This document shows positions 27,574 to 36,151 of a stretch of DNA of 64,000 nucleotides, in pieces; the first letter of the stretch is position 1, and each line of letters opens with the position of its first letter. Where the stretch lies: contig CAZPKC010000002.1 in assembly GCA_964587125.1 (NCBI GenBank), positions 62,001 to 126,000 on the forward strand. The letters are read 5' to 3'. The position numbers and the translations under genes are program-made. The stretch comes from CAIXLI01 sp964587125 (GTDB taxonomy: Bacteria > Pseudomonadota > Alphaproteobacteria > UBA9219). The notes under the pieces are model-generated. The model was not told where the DNA came from. It searched no databases and saw nothing but the letters and a program-made list of their open reading frames with translations.

Positions 27574-28020
27574 TTATTCGTTCGAAAACCGCACCTTAAC
27601 CCCGGCTTCTTCCAACATAATTTTTGCCCGTTTATATCCCTCGCCCCATTGCGGGTCGTTAAAATCGGGTTCTGTGGTGACAAGTTCGGTAAGCCCGCTT
27701 TGAATCAACGCGATGACGCAATCGGAGCAGGGATAAAGCGTGCTGTAAACGCGGCAACCTTTAAGAGAAACGCCGATGCGCGCGGCGTTATAAATGGCAT
27801 TGCGTTCGGCGTGGGCGCACCAGACGTATTTTTCCTTCGTTTCCTTGCTGTGGCGTTCCTCGACGTCGTCGCGCACGCCGCGCGGAATGCCGTTGTATCC
27901 CGTCGAACGGATCTCATTATCCGGCCCAACGATGACCGATCCGACCTTACGCCCGCGATCCTTGCTCCACGTCGCGATGTGCCGCGCAAGCTTCATGAAT
28001 CTTTGGTCCCAATCCGACAT
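27574..28020 (-). CDS. dCMP deaminase (ComEB-like)
   Basis: The 148-residue cytidine/deoxycytidylate deaminase-fold protein has zinc ligands in CAHAERNA (His70-Ala-Glu72) and PCSDC (Cys98, Cys101), plus the YNGIPRGVRDD loop of dCMP deaminases. It should convert dCMP to dUMP for dTMP synthesis. I chose ATG 28020, which has GGGGGAGA upstream; a longer reading would start in a palindromic stretch and add unrelated residues. It lies between queA and tgt on the same strand, a position worth noting because the two neighbours act in one pathway. Confidence 0.88.
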   Translation of the reverse strand: MSDWDQRFMKLARHIATWSKDRGRKVGSVIVGPDNEIRSTGYNGIPRGVRDDVEERHSKETKEKYVWCAHAERNAIYNAARIGVSLKGCRVYSTLYPCSDCVIALIQSGLTELVTTEPDFNDPQWGEGYKRAKIMLEEAGVKVRFSNE

Positions 28021-28049
28021 CAGTTCTCCCCCTTTTTGTTTTGGCGCGA

Positions 28050-29132
28050 CTACTCTGCGGTACGCCAGCTTCGCTGGCTCCCCGCAACCGTGACTGCGCC
28101 CTCTAATAAACACGCATCGCCGTACGAGTAAAAACGATAGGTTTCCCTGATAGCATAAGCATAAGCCGCGCGCATCTTTTCCAATCCCATAAACGCTGCA
28201 ACCAGCATGAAAAGCGTCGATCCGGGCAAATGAAAATTGGTTATAAGCGCGTCCGCGGCACGGAAATGATAACCGGGCGTAATGAAAATCGACGTTTCCT
28301 TCGAAAAGGGGCGAACGACGCCATTTTCATCCGCCGCGCTTTCGAGAACGCGCAAAGAAGTCGTGCCCACGCAAACGATGCGCCGCCCTTCCCTTTTGGC
28401 CCTATTGATTTTATCGGCGGCGTCTTGCGAAATCTCGCCCCATTCGGCGTGCATGACGTGATCTTTGACATATTCGGCCTTGACGGGCAAAAAAGTTCCC
28501 GTGCCGACGTGCAACGTCACTTTGACACGGTCGACTCCTTTACCGGCAAGTTGTGCCAAAAGTTCCGGCGTGAAATGCAATCCGGCAGTCGGCGCGGCAA
28601 CGGCGCCGTCACGCGCGGCATAGACGGTTTGATAGCGATCCACATCGGCTTTTGCGGAGCCCGGAGCGCGCTTGATATAAGGCGGCAAAGGCGGCTCGCC
28701 GTGCTCGCGCAGCAAAGGCAGAAAAGCGTCGTCGGATACATTGAAACGCACCAGAATTTCGCCGTCCTCGTGTTTTTCAAGAACTTCGGCGGAAAAAGCC
28801 GGAGCAAATTGAATCGTCTGTCCGATCCGCAGCCTTTTTCCAGGCCGCGCTAAAGCAAGCCAAATCGAAGGCAAAACTTTTTTGCATAACAAAATTTCGA
28901 TCCTGACCTCATCTCGTTTTCCATAAATCCGCGCGGGAATGACGCGGGTATCGTTCATGAGCAATAAATCACCCGCTTTCAGCAAATCGGGCAGGTCGAA
29001 AACATGATGATCGGAAAGCGCATCCGGCGTGACGCGCAACAAACGCGCGGAATCGCGCGGCTCGGCAGCCGTTTGCGCAATGCGTTCTTGAGGAAGATCG
29101 AAATCGAAATCCGCCGTTTTCAAATCGCGCAT
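28050..29132 (-). CDS. queA: S-adenosylmethionine:tRNA ribosyltransferase-isomerase
   Basis: The 360-residue enzyme adds the epoxy-cyclopentanediol ring from SAM onto preQ1 in tRNA. Family motifs are FDFDLPQERIAQ at the start, GDLLLMNDTRVIPARI, APTAGLHFTPELL, GTGTFLPV and LITNFHLPGSTL. The N-terminus overlaps the phosphomannomutase 3' end by 13 bp. It is cotranscribed with the dCMP deaminase and tgt. The C-terminal tail of about 15 residues (VAGSQRSWRTAE end) is encoded by a short palindromic stretch and may not be conserved. Confidence 0.97.
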   Translation of the reverse strand: MRDLKTADFDFDLPQERIAQTAAEPRDSARLLRVTPDALSDHHVFDLPDLLKAGDLLLMNDTRVIPARIYGKRDEVRIEILLCKKVLPSIWLALARPGKRLRIGQTIQFAPAFSAEVLEKHEDGEILVRFNVSDDAFLPLLREHGEPPLPPYIKRAPGSAKADVDRYQTVYAARDGAVAAPTAGLHFTPELLAQLAGKGVDRVKVTLHVGTGTFLPVKAEYVKDHVMHAEWGEISQDAADKINRAKREGRRIVCVGTTSLRVLESAADENGVVRPFSKETSIFITPGYHFRAADALITNFHLPGSTLFMLVAAFMGLEKMRAAYAYAIRETYRFYSYGDACLLEGAVTVAGSQRSWRTAE

Positions 29133-30508
29133 TGCAATCCGCTGGCCTTCAGTTGTTCGGTCAGAAGGGTTTTAAGCCGCGCGAGGCCTTCTTCGTTTTG
29201 CGATTCCGCGCGGGCGACGAGAACGGCCTGCGTGTTTGAAGCCCGCAAAAGCCACCAGCCGTCTTTTGTCAAAACGCGCACGCCGTCGGTGTCGTTGATA
29301 TTGGCGTTCGCGGATTTCAACCGCGCCTTGACCTCGTCCACCACCGCGAATTTACGCGATTCCTCGACAGGGATGCGCAGTTCAGGCGTATTGATCGTTT
29401 GCGGCAGGCTGTCGCGCCACGCGGCAAGGGATTTGCCCGAAGCGCTGAGCAAAGACGCCAACCGCACGGCGGAATAAATCGCGTCGTCATAACCGTAATA
29501 TTTATCGGCGAAAAACATATGGCCGCTCATTTCGCCCGCCAAGGGAGATTTTGTTTCCGCCATTTTTGCCTTGATGAGGGAGTGCCCCGTTTTTCCCATC
29601 AGCGGCTTGCCGCCAAGCTCCGCTACTTTGTCGAAAAGAACCTGCGAGGCCTTGACGTCGGCGATAATCGTGGCGCCTGGATGCGTTTTTAAAACTTCTT
29701 GAGCGTAAATCGCCAGAAGTTGGTCGCCCGCGACAATGCGGCCAAGGCTATCGACCGCGCCGATGCGATCGGCGTCTCCGTCGAAAGCGATGCCGAGATC
29801 GGCTCGGTTTCTTTTGACGGCGTTTTGCAGATCGAGCAGGTTTTTTGGCTCTGTCGGATCGGGATGATGATGGGGAAAAGTGCCGTCGATTTCGGCAAAC
29901 AGCAATGTATGCGTGCCCGGAAGTTTCTGCGTTAAAAGCCGGACGATGTCGCCTGACGCGCCGTTTCCGCAATCCCATACGACGTTCAGCGGCGCCTTGC
30001 CCCGATAGTCCTGTAGAACGCGCGCGACATAGGCTTTGGAAACGTCGCGCGCCGAGACGGACCCTTGCCCCGAAACAAAATCGTTTGCCGCAACCATTGT
30101 CTCAAGCTTTTTGATCGCTTCGCCGTAAATAGGGCCGCCGCCGGGCAGATGCTTGGCGATCAGCATTTTGAACCCATTTTGATCGGGAGGATTATGCGAC
30201 CCCGTGACCATAATGCCCGCGTCGGCGTTTCCATCCACTGCTGCGAAATAAAGCATCGGCGTTGGGCCCAATCCGACGCGCTCGACCGACGCGCCCGTCG
30301 AAATCAAGCCCTTGACCAGAGCCGCTTCAAGCATCGGCGAATGCACGCGCCCGTCGAACCCGGCGGCAATACGCTTGCCTCCCGCGCGAGCGACCATCGT
30401 GCCGAAAGCCTTTCCCACGGCAAGGGCGTCGGCCTCGTCCAGATTTTTGCCGACGGTACCGCGAATGTCATACTCGCGGATGATCGTCGGATCGAAAACG
30501 TGCGTCAT
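29120..30508 (-). CDS. Phosphomannomutase/phosphoglucomutase
   Basis: The 462-residue alpha-D-phosphohexomutase starts with FDPTIIREYDIRGTVGKNL, typical of the AlgC/ManB group. The catalytic phosphoserine is Ser104 in VTGSHNPP. The metal loop is AFDGDADRIGAVD and the sugar-binding loop is EMSGHMFF. It interconverts 1- and 6-phosphohexoses for nucleotide-sugar and surface-glycan synthesis. I chose ATG 30508 because the upstream 44 residues do not match the family. Whether it prefers mannose or glucose cannot be told. Confidence 0.93.
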   Translation of the reverse strand: MTHVFDPTIIREYDIRGTVGKNLDEADALAVGKAFGTMVARAGGKRIAAGFDGRVHSPMLEAALVKGLISTGASVERVGLGPTPMLYFAAVDGNADAGIMVTGSHNPPDQNGFKMLIAKHLPGGGPIYGEAIKKLETMVAANDFVSGQGSVSARDVSKAYVARVLQDYRGKAPLNVVWDCGNGASGDIVRLLTQKLPGTHTLLFAEIDGTFPHHHPDPTEPKNLLDLQNAVKRNRADLGIAFDGDADRIGAVDSLGRIVAGDQLLAIYAQEVLKTHPGATIIADVKASQVLFDKVAELGGKPLMGKTGHSLIKAKMAETKSPLAGEMSGHMFFADKYYGYDDAIYSAVRLASLLSASGKSLAAWRDSLPQTINTPELRIPVEESRKFAVVDEVKARLKSANANINDTDGVRVLTKDGWWLLRASNTQAVLVARAESQNEEGLARLKTLLTEQLKASGLQCAI

Positions 30509-30648
30509 AGAATTAACCCCGATTGAGAAATTACGGTCCTTTTTCATAAAACGGCCTGGCCGATTTTGCAAAGGACAATGCTGAAAAACAAGCTTAAAAA
30601 CTGCTGTTTTTCCGTGAAAAACGCGCCAGAAACCAAGCAACCAGAGAA

Positions 30649-32055
30649 TTACTTCGCCGTTTTCCCTTCGTACAAATGGATGCCGCGGATCAAGTCCAAA
30701 GCGCAGGCCAGTTGATAATCGAAGGGAGGCTCTTCTTTTTTTGCGTCCTTGTCTTTGCCTTTTGGTTTTTCGGAATCCATCGGCGGAACGGCTTCTTCCT
30801 CGTCGTCTTCGGGCGCGGCGGATTTTTCGTTCGATTTGTTCTTGTCGTCTTTGGCGTCTTCGTTTTGTAAGGCGCCCTTCAGATCGGCTTCATGAACGCC
30901 CGGGCCAAGAGCGACTTTTTCCAGCTTGGCTTGCTGCGCAACGATGTCCGGCTCGATGCCCAAGGCCTGAATCGACCGGCCCGAGGGCGTGTAATACCGC
31001 GCCGTCGTCAGGCGCATGGCGCCTCCGCCGGAAAGAGGAATAATGGTTTGGACGGAACCCTTGCCGAAGCTCTTCGTTCCGACCAGAATCGCGCGCCTGT
31101 GGTCCTGCAAGGCACCCGCGACGATTTCCGAAGCCGAAGCCGAGCCGCCGTTGATGAGAACGACGATCGGCTTTCCGTGCGCCTTGTCCCCTCCCTTGGC
31201 TGTCAAGACTTGGTCGTCTTCCTTATGGCGGCCTCGCGTCGAAACGACTTCCTTGCCGGCTTCAAGAAACGTTCCGGCGACCGAAACCGCTTCGTCCAAA
31301 AGACCGCCCGGATTGTTACGCAAATCGACGACATAACCGACGAGTTTGGGGCCGATCTTTTCGTCCGCTTCGGCCAAAGCCTTATTGAGGCCGACTTGCG
31401 TTTGTTCGTTAAACGCGCTGATGCGGATATAGGCGGCGTCGCCTTTAGGCTCCCATTTGACCGATTGGACGTGAATAACGGCGCGCGTCAACGTCACATC
31501 GAAAGGTTGACTCGAAAGGCCGCCGCGGCGGATCGTCAGAACCACTTTGGTTCCGGGGGAGCCCCGCATGTGATCGACGGCTTCGTTCAGCGTGTAATCC
31601 GTGACGGGCTTCGCGTTGATGTGCGTGATCAGATCGCCGGGCTGAAGGCCGGCTTTGGCTGCAGGCGTATCGTCGATGGGAGACACGACTTTGACGATGC
31701 CGTTTTCCATCGTGATTTCGATTCCCAAACCGCCGAATTCGCCCTTGGTCTGGGTTTGCATGTCCTGAAAGCTTTTCTTGTCCATGTAGCTGGAATGCGG
31801 ATCGAGCGCCGAGAGCATTCCGTTCAGCGCGTTTTCGATAAGTTTGTTGTCGGATACGGGATCGACGTAATCGGCGCGCACGCGTTCCAGAACGTCGGAA
31901 AAGAGCGTCAATTGCTTGAAAGTATCGGCAACGTCCTCGCTTGTTTTGGCGTCTTCTTTCTGTTCCGCAGGAGCGGTCGAAGCGAAGAGGGGAGACGAAG
32001 CCAAAGCGGCCAGAACGGCGAAAAGCGCGAAAAGCCGGAGCAGATTTTTAGGCAT
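30649..32055 (-). CDS. ctpA: S41 family C-terminal processing protease
   Basis: The 468-residue exported protease has a signal peptide (residues 1-26, ending LFASTAPA), a substrate-entry helix region, a PDZ domain (about 85-165, GGLGIEI and AGLQPGDLITHI) and the S41 catalytic core with GSASASEI (Ser nucleophile) and GKGSVQ (Lys general base). The C-terminus has a long Lys/Glu/Asp linker (about 385-445) and ends in a short helix. It cleaves hydrophobic C-termini of periplasmic proteins and often regulates cell-wall hydrolases. ATG 32055 follows AGGA. Confidence 0.95.
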   Translation of the reverse strand: MPKNLLRLFALFAVLAALASSPLFASTAPAEQKEDAKTSEDVADTFKQLTLFSDVLERVRADYVDPVSDNKLIENALNGMLSALDPHSSYMDKKSFQDMQTQTKGEFGGLGIEITMENGIVKVVSPIDDTPAAKAGLQPGDLITHINAKPVTDYTLNEAVDHMRGSPGTKVVLTIRRGGLSSQPFDVTLTRAVIHVQSVKWEPKGDAAYIRISAFNEQTQVGLNKALAEADEKIGPKLVGYVVDLRNNPGGLLDEAVSVAGTFLEAGKEVVSTRGRHKEDDQVLTAKGGDKAHGKPIVVLINGGSASASEIVAGALQDHRRAILVGTKSFGKGSVQTIIPLSGGGAMRLTTARYYTPSGRSIQALGIEPDIVAQQAKLEKVALGPGVHEADLKGALQNEDAKDDKNKSNEKSAAPEDDEEEAVPPMDSEKPKGKDKDAKKEEPPFDYQLACALDLIRGIHLYEGKTAK

Positions 32056-32259
32056 AGACAATCCTGAGAAAAGAAACAAAAGGGGCGGGACCGCGAAAAT
32101 GCAGTTTAAGGATTACGCTTCGGAAGCACAAGAGAAAGAAACGGCTAAAACTTCCGAATTGCGGCGAATCCGTGGTTTTTGGCGGCCATCTCTTGCGAAA
32201 GAGGAAGAAGGCGGCCTATATAGGGGCAAGTTCACCCCTATCCGACAAAACAGGATTTT

Positions 32260-33396
32260 ATGCAGCATCTTCTTTCTTTTATTGAAGCCTACGCCCTGCC
32301 TTTTATCGTCGTTATCAGCATAGTCGTGTTTGTGCACGAATTTGGCCACTATCTGGTTGCCCGGGCGTGCGGGATCCGCATCGAGTCTTTTTCCATAGGC
32401 TTCGGGCGCAAACTTTTTGGCTGGACGGACAAGCGCGGCACGGTATGGCAAGTGGCCTGGTTGCCTTTGGGCGGCTATGTCAAAATGTTCGGCGACGCCG
32501 ATCCCGCAAGCTCGCCGGACGAATCAGTCAAGACAATGACCGAAGAGGAAAAGAAAATTTCCTTTTTCCACCAAAGCGTTGGCAAACGCATGGCCGTAGT
32601 CGGCGCTGGGCCTGCTTCTAACTATATTTTTGCGATCCTCGTTTTGGCTGTTTTGTTCATGTTTCAGGGGCAGCCCTTTTCCCCGCCCTTGGTCGGGGCC
32701 GTGCAGGAAAAAGGCGTCGCAGCGCGAGCGGGACTTTTGGCGGGAGACAGGATTGTCTCCGTCGACGGAAACGACATTTCGCGGTTCGAGGACATCAAGC
32801 GTTTTATCGGAATGAACGAAGGAACGCCGGTTCCCGTCATTGTCGATCGCGGCGGAAAAAAACAAACTTTTATTCTGACGCCGGAAATTTCCGTTCAAAC
32901 GGATCGCTTCGGCGAAGAACACCGCATGGGGAAAATCGGCATTGTTTCCGGCAAGCTGGACCACAAAAAATGGCCGCCGCTCGAAGCCTTGCAGCAAGCC
33001 GTCATCGAAACATGGAACATGACGGCCGATACGCTGAAAGCTTTAGGGCAAATTATCGAAGGCACGCGCGGATCGGAAGAAATCGGCGGCCCGTTGCGCA
33101 TCGCCGAAATGTCCGGCCATATCGCGCAAGACGGTTTTGGCGCGCTTATCTGGTTTACGGCGGTCATTTCCATCAATTTGGGGTTGATCAACCTTTTCCC
33201 CGTGCCCCTTCTGGATGGAGGCCACTTGATGTTTTATTCGATCGAGAAGCTTCTGGGGCGTCCCTTGAACGAAAAAACACAGGAAGCGGGAATGCGTATC
33301 GGGTTAACGCTTATTGTTGCCCTCATGGTCTTCGCGACGTGGAACGACCTCGTTCATCTGGACGTTATTTCTAAAATTAAGGCTCTTTTTTCATAA
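32260..33396 (+). CDS. rseP: RIP metalloprotease RseP (site-2 protease)
   Basis: The 378-residue membrane protease has the zinc motif HEFGH (His26, Glu27, His30) in the first transmembrane helix, one PDZ domain (about residues 140-215, GVAARAGLLAGDRIVSVDG) and the third ligand in PVPLLDGGHL near the C-terminus. It performs intramembrane cleavage of anti-sigma factors and remnant signal peptides. The usual neighbours bamA and dxr are absent here. Its 3' end overlaps the convergent coaE by 20 bp. Confidence 0.95.
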   Translation: MQHLLSFIEAYALPFIVVISIVVFVHEFGHYLVARACGIRIESFSIGFGRKLFGWTDKRGTVWQVAWLPLGGYVKMFGDADPASSPDESVKTMTEEEKKISFFHQSVGKRMAVVGAGPASNYIFAILVLAVLFMFQGQPFSPPLVGAVQEKGVAARAGLLAGDRIVSVDGNDISRFEDIKRFIGMNEGTPVPVIVDRGGKKQTFILTPEISVQTDRFGEEHRMGKIGIVSGKLDHKKWPPLEALQQAVIETWNMTADTLKALGQIIEGTRGSEEIGGPLRIAEMSGHIAQDGFGALIWFTAVISINLGLINLFPVPLLDGGHLMFYSIEKLLGRPLNEKTQEAGMRIGLTLIVALMVFATWNDLVHLDVISKIKALFS

Positions 33397-33982
33397 GCCC
33401 CAGTTTTTCGAATAACGAGCGCAAATAGTCTTCCGTCTCGGCCAAACTCACTCCCGTTGGCACGACATAATCGGCGAGATTGCATTTTTCGGCGTTGGGC
33501 ATTTGCCTTTCCAAAACGGCGAGGAATTTATCCTCGTTCATATTTGGCCTCGCAAGAACGCGGGCTTTTTGCTCGGCAGGCGGGGCCGCAACGCATAAAG
33601 TGATGTTGCAGCGGGCATCGGCTCCGGTCTCGAACAAAAGGGGAATTTCAAGAACAACGGCACGGACGTTTGCCCTGCGCGCCTCTTGCAAAAAATCAAG
33701 TTCGGCCTTTTTGATAAGCGGATGAACGATTTTTTCCAATTTATGCAATTTCTGGGGATCGTTAAAAACAATGCCGCCCAAAAGATCGCGGTCGATGCTC
33801 CCGTCTTTTTTCTTCGTTCCCGGAAACTCTTTTTCCACAAGATCGACGGCCGCTCCGCCCGAGCTCAGTATGTCATGAATGGCCTTGTCGGCGCTGTAAA
33901 CGGGAAAACCGAAATCTTGCAGCATCAAGGCTACGGCGGTTTTTCCCATACCGATGCTGCCCGTCAGGCCGATAACTTTCAT
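33377..33982 (-). CDS. coaE: Dephospho-CoA kinase
   Basis: The 201-residue P-loop kinase has MKVIGLTGSIGMGKT with the Walker A GSIGMGKT (residues 8-15), DKAIHDIL, and LEIPLLFETG typical of CoaE. It phosphorylates dephospho-CoA, the last step of coenzyme A synthesis. I chose ATG 33982, which overlaps the aroE stop by ATGA, because upstream residues are out of family. The aroE-coaE order is common in Alphaproteobacteria, often followed by dnaQ, which is absent here. Confidence 0.95.
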   Translation of the reverse strand: MKVIGLTGSIGMGKTAVALMLQDFGFPVYSADKAIHDILSSGGAAVDLVEKEFPGTKKKDGSIDRDLLGGIVFNDPQKLHKLEKIVHPLIKKAELDFLQEARRANVRAVVLEIPLLFETGADARCNITLCVAAPPAEQKARVLARPNMNEDKFLAVLERQMPNAEKCNLADYVVPTGVSLAETEDYLRSLFEKLGLMKKEP

Positions 33983-34821
33983 GCTTGTTTCTCTCCCGCG
34001 AGGACAAACTTCCGCACTTCTTCCGTCACTTCCGGATCGCATCCGAAAAACGCCTTGAACGCTGGGCGCGCCTGATGCAACAGCATGCCCAAACCGTCAA
34101 TCGTCCGATGCCCCCGCTTTTTCGCGGAGCGCAGCAAATCGGTTTCAAGAGGCGCATAGACAATGTCCGCGACGGAAGCCGAGCGCGGCAATGTTTCAAG
34201 AGAAAAATCCAAAGCCGGTTGTCCCGTCATGCCAAGAGATGTCGCATTGACCAAAAGATCGACGCCCGAAAAGGTTCGCGTGGCTTGATCCCACTCAACG
34301 ACCGAAATCCGGCTTTGCGGCGTCGTTAATTCCCGCGCCAGTTTTTCGGCGTGTTCCCTCGTGCGGTTGGAGATGCGAATATCCGCAAACCCCATATCCT
34401 GCAACGCGACAAGCACGGCGCGGCATGCGCCTCCCGCGCCCAGAACAAAAGCGGCGCCGGTTTCGGGCCTAAATCCAGCCGTTAAAAGATTCTGCGTAAA
34501 ACCGTAGGCATCGGTATTGCTTCCGAGCAATTTTTCCCGTTCGTCGACCGTCACGAGATTAACCGCGCCGATGCGTTGCGCAGTCGGGTCGAGCGCATCG
34601 ACAATCCCGCATGCGGCAACTTTGTGCGGGATCGTCAAATTGACGCCGATTAGACCCTCGTTTTTCAGCCCGCGCAGCGCCGAAGGCAAATCCTCCGGCC
34701 TGACCGCAAAGGCTTCGTAGCTTCCTTCGATGCCGTAGAGTTGCAGCCAAAAACTGTGCAGGCGCGGCGAAAGCGAATGGCCAATAGGCCAACCCATGAT
34801 TCCGGCTATTGATTTTGTCAC
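33979..34821 (-). CDS. aroE: Shikimate dehydrogenase
   Basis: The 280-residue enzyme reduces 3-dehydroshikimate with NADPH in aromatic amino acid synthesis. Family motifs are GWPIGHSLSPRLHSFW at the N-terminus, NLTIPHKVAA with the catalytic Lys, NTDAYGF, and the Rossmann motif LGAGGACRAV. It is translationally coupled to coaE. The upstream neighbour is the divergent OmpR-like regulator gene, 77 bp away. Confidence 0.96.
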   Translation of the reverse strand: MTKSIAGIMGWPIGHSLSPRLHSFWLQLYGIEGSYEAFAVRPEDLPSALRGLKNEGLIGVNLTIPHKVAACGIVDALDPTAQRIGAVNLVTVDEREKLLGSNTDAYGFTQNLLTAGFRPETGAAFVLGAGGACRAVLVALQDMGFADIRISNRTREHAEKLARELTTPQSRISVVEWDQATRTFSGVDLLVNATSLGMTGQPALDFSLETLPRSASVADIVYAPLETDLLRSAKKRGHRTIDGLGMLLHQARPAFKAFFGCDPEVTEEVRKFVLAGEKQA

Positions 34822-34898
34822 GGCTTTAGCCCCTTCGCTCCGGATAATAGTCCATTTTCTTCTACACCAAAGAGGATTTGCGCACTATTCTATAACTT

Positions 34899-35552
34899 AT
34901 GTCCAATATTTTCCTTCTTATATCCGATAACGCGCTTCGCGAAGCGGTGATCGAGCAAATCAAAACCGCCAAGCTCGGCGAGACGCATGTTGTCGATAAA
35001 AACACCGAAATAGCGCCGAAGCAAAAAGACGAAAAAACGCCGATCCTCGTCATTATCGACGAAACGAACGCCGAGAAAAAAACGCTGGTGCGTTCTTTGG
35101 CCGAACGTCCTGAAAAACCGGTTATTTTAATGCTTGCCTCCGGAGAGGACATCGAAGGCGTGAACGAAACTTTTTCCAAGCCGTTCCGTCTGGGCCATCT
35201 GGTGGCGCGCCTCAAGTATTATCTGGAAACGGCGCCTTTATTGCGCGATCGCCCCATCGTTTTTGGCCCTTACCGTCTGGAGCCTCAAAACCGGCGTGCG
35301 TTGCGCGAGAAAGAAGCCGATCCGATCCGGTTGACGGAAAAAGAAACGGCGCTTCTTGTTTTTCTGGCGCAAAGCGAAAAATCCGCCACACGGAAGGATA
35401 TTCTTGCTTCTGTGTGGGGCTACGACGAGCGCATCGACACGCATACTCTCGAAACGCATATTTACCAATTGCGCCGCAAACTTGATAAGGAAGGCGAAAA
35501 CTGGCTGATGAACGACGCGGGGGCCTATCGCCTGGAGGGAATGCCGAAATGA
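34899..35552 (+). CDS. OmpR-like winged-helix regulator with atypical receiver domain
   Basis: The 217-residue protein has a receiver-like N-terminus (1-115) and an OmpR/PhoB-type winged helix (about 120-215: LTEKETALLVFLAQSE, ATRKDILASVWGYDERIDTHTLETHIYQLRRKL in two parts). In the receiver part Asp54 (VIIDETN) may be the phosphoacceptor and Lys94 (SKPFR) is kept, but the usual acidic pair near the N-terminus is reduced to Asp10. No histidine kinase is adjacent. The stop overlaps the DUF882 lipoprotein start by ATGA, so the two are coexpressed. Confidence 0.8.
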   Translation: MSNIFLLISDNALREAVIEQIKTAKLGETHVVDKNTEIAPKQKDEKTPILVIIDETNAEKKTLVRSLAERPEKPVILMLASGEDIEGVNETFSKPFRLGHLVARLKYYLETAPLLRDRPIVFGPYRLEPQNRRALREKEADPIRLTEKETALLVFLAQSEKSATRKDILASVWGYDERIDTHTLETHIYQLRRKLDKEGENWLMNDAGAYRLEGMPK

Positions 35553-36145
35553 AGAAAATCGTTTTAGTATTGATTTGCGTTCTTTGCGCGTGCGGAAGCT
35601 ACAAAGTCGGTTTCAGGGAAAATCCGCCCGTCCAAACGGTTTCCGGGCGCGGAATGGAAAAAACGGAGCCCGACCGCGATCCCGTGCGGCGCATCGTTCT
35701 GGTTTATCCTTATACGCAGGAAACGCTGAACGCCGTCTATTTTCATAACGGGCGTTACGACGCGAAAGCGATGAAAAAAATCGATATCCTGATGCGCGAC
35801 CGGCACGCCAACGTCGTAGGCAAAATCGATCCCGAGCTGATCGATTATATGGTCGATATACGCAAAAGGCTGGGGCTGCCGGAAAAAGTTCCGTTTCAGG
35901 TTCTTTCCGGCTACCGCACGAAAAGAACGAACGCGCATTTGGCGATCAGCAACGCCAACGTCGCGAAGGAAAGCCTTCACATGCACGGATGGGCTGTCGA
36001 TTTCCGCATCGAGGGGGTCAGCGGCAAGGCCATCTGCGACATCGCTCAAACGATGCAGCGCGGCGGCGTTGCCTATTATCCCGAAGACAATCACGTTCAT
36101 GTCGATTTGGGGAATATCCGCACTTGGCATGAACGAGGACGCTGA
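35549..36145 (+). CDS. DUF882/YcbK-like M15-type lipoprotein
   Basis: The 198-residue protein has a lipobox LCAC (Cys15) and a C-terminal DUF882/peptidase M15 domain. That domain contains VLSGYRTKRTNAHLA, SLHMHGWAVDFRI and NHVHVDLG, giving the His/Asp/His metal ligands expected of D-Ala carboxypeptidase-like enzymes. YcbK-like proteins act on peptidoglycan in the periplasm. Members usually have a Tat or Sec signal; here it looks like a lipoprotein signal. It is coupled to the preceding regulator gene. Confidence 0.88.
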   Translation: MKKIVLVLICVLCACGSYKVGFRENPPVQTVSGRGMEKTEPDRDPVRRIVLVYPYTQETLNAVYFHNGRYDAKAMKKIDILMRDRHANVVGKIDPELIDYMVDIRKRLGLPEKVPFQVLSGYRTKRTNAHLAISNANVAKESLHMHGWAVDFRIEGVSGKAICDIAQTMQRGGVAYYPEDNHVHVDLGNIRTWHERGR

Positions 36146-36151
36146 ACAATT

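Noticed and set aside
30892..32067. 391-residue frame antisense to ctpA
   Set aside because: Shadow of the S41 protease with mirrored composition and no recognisable domain.
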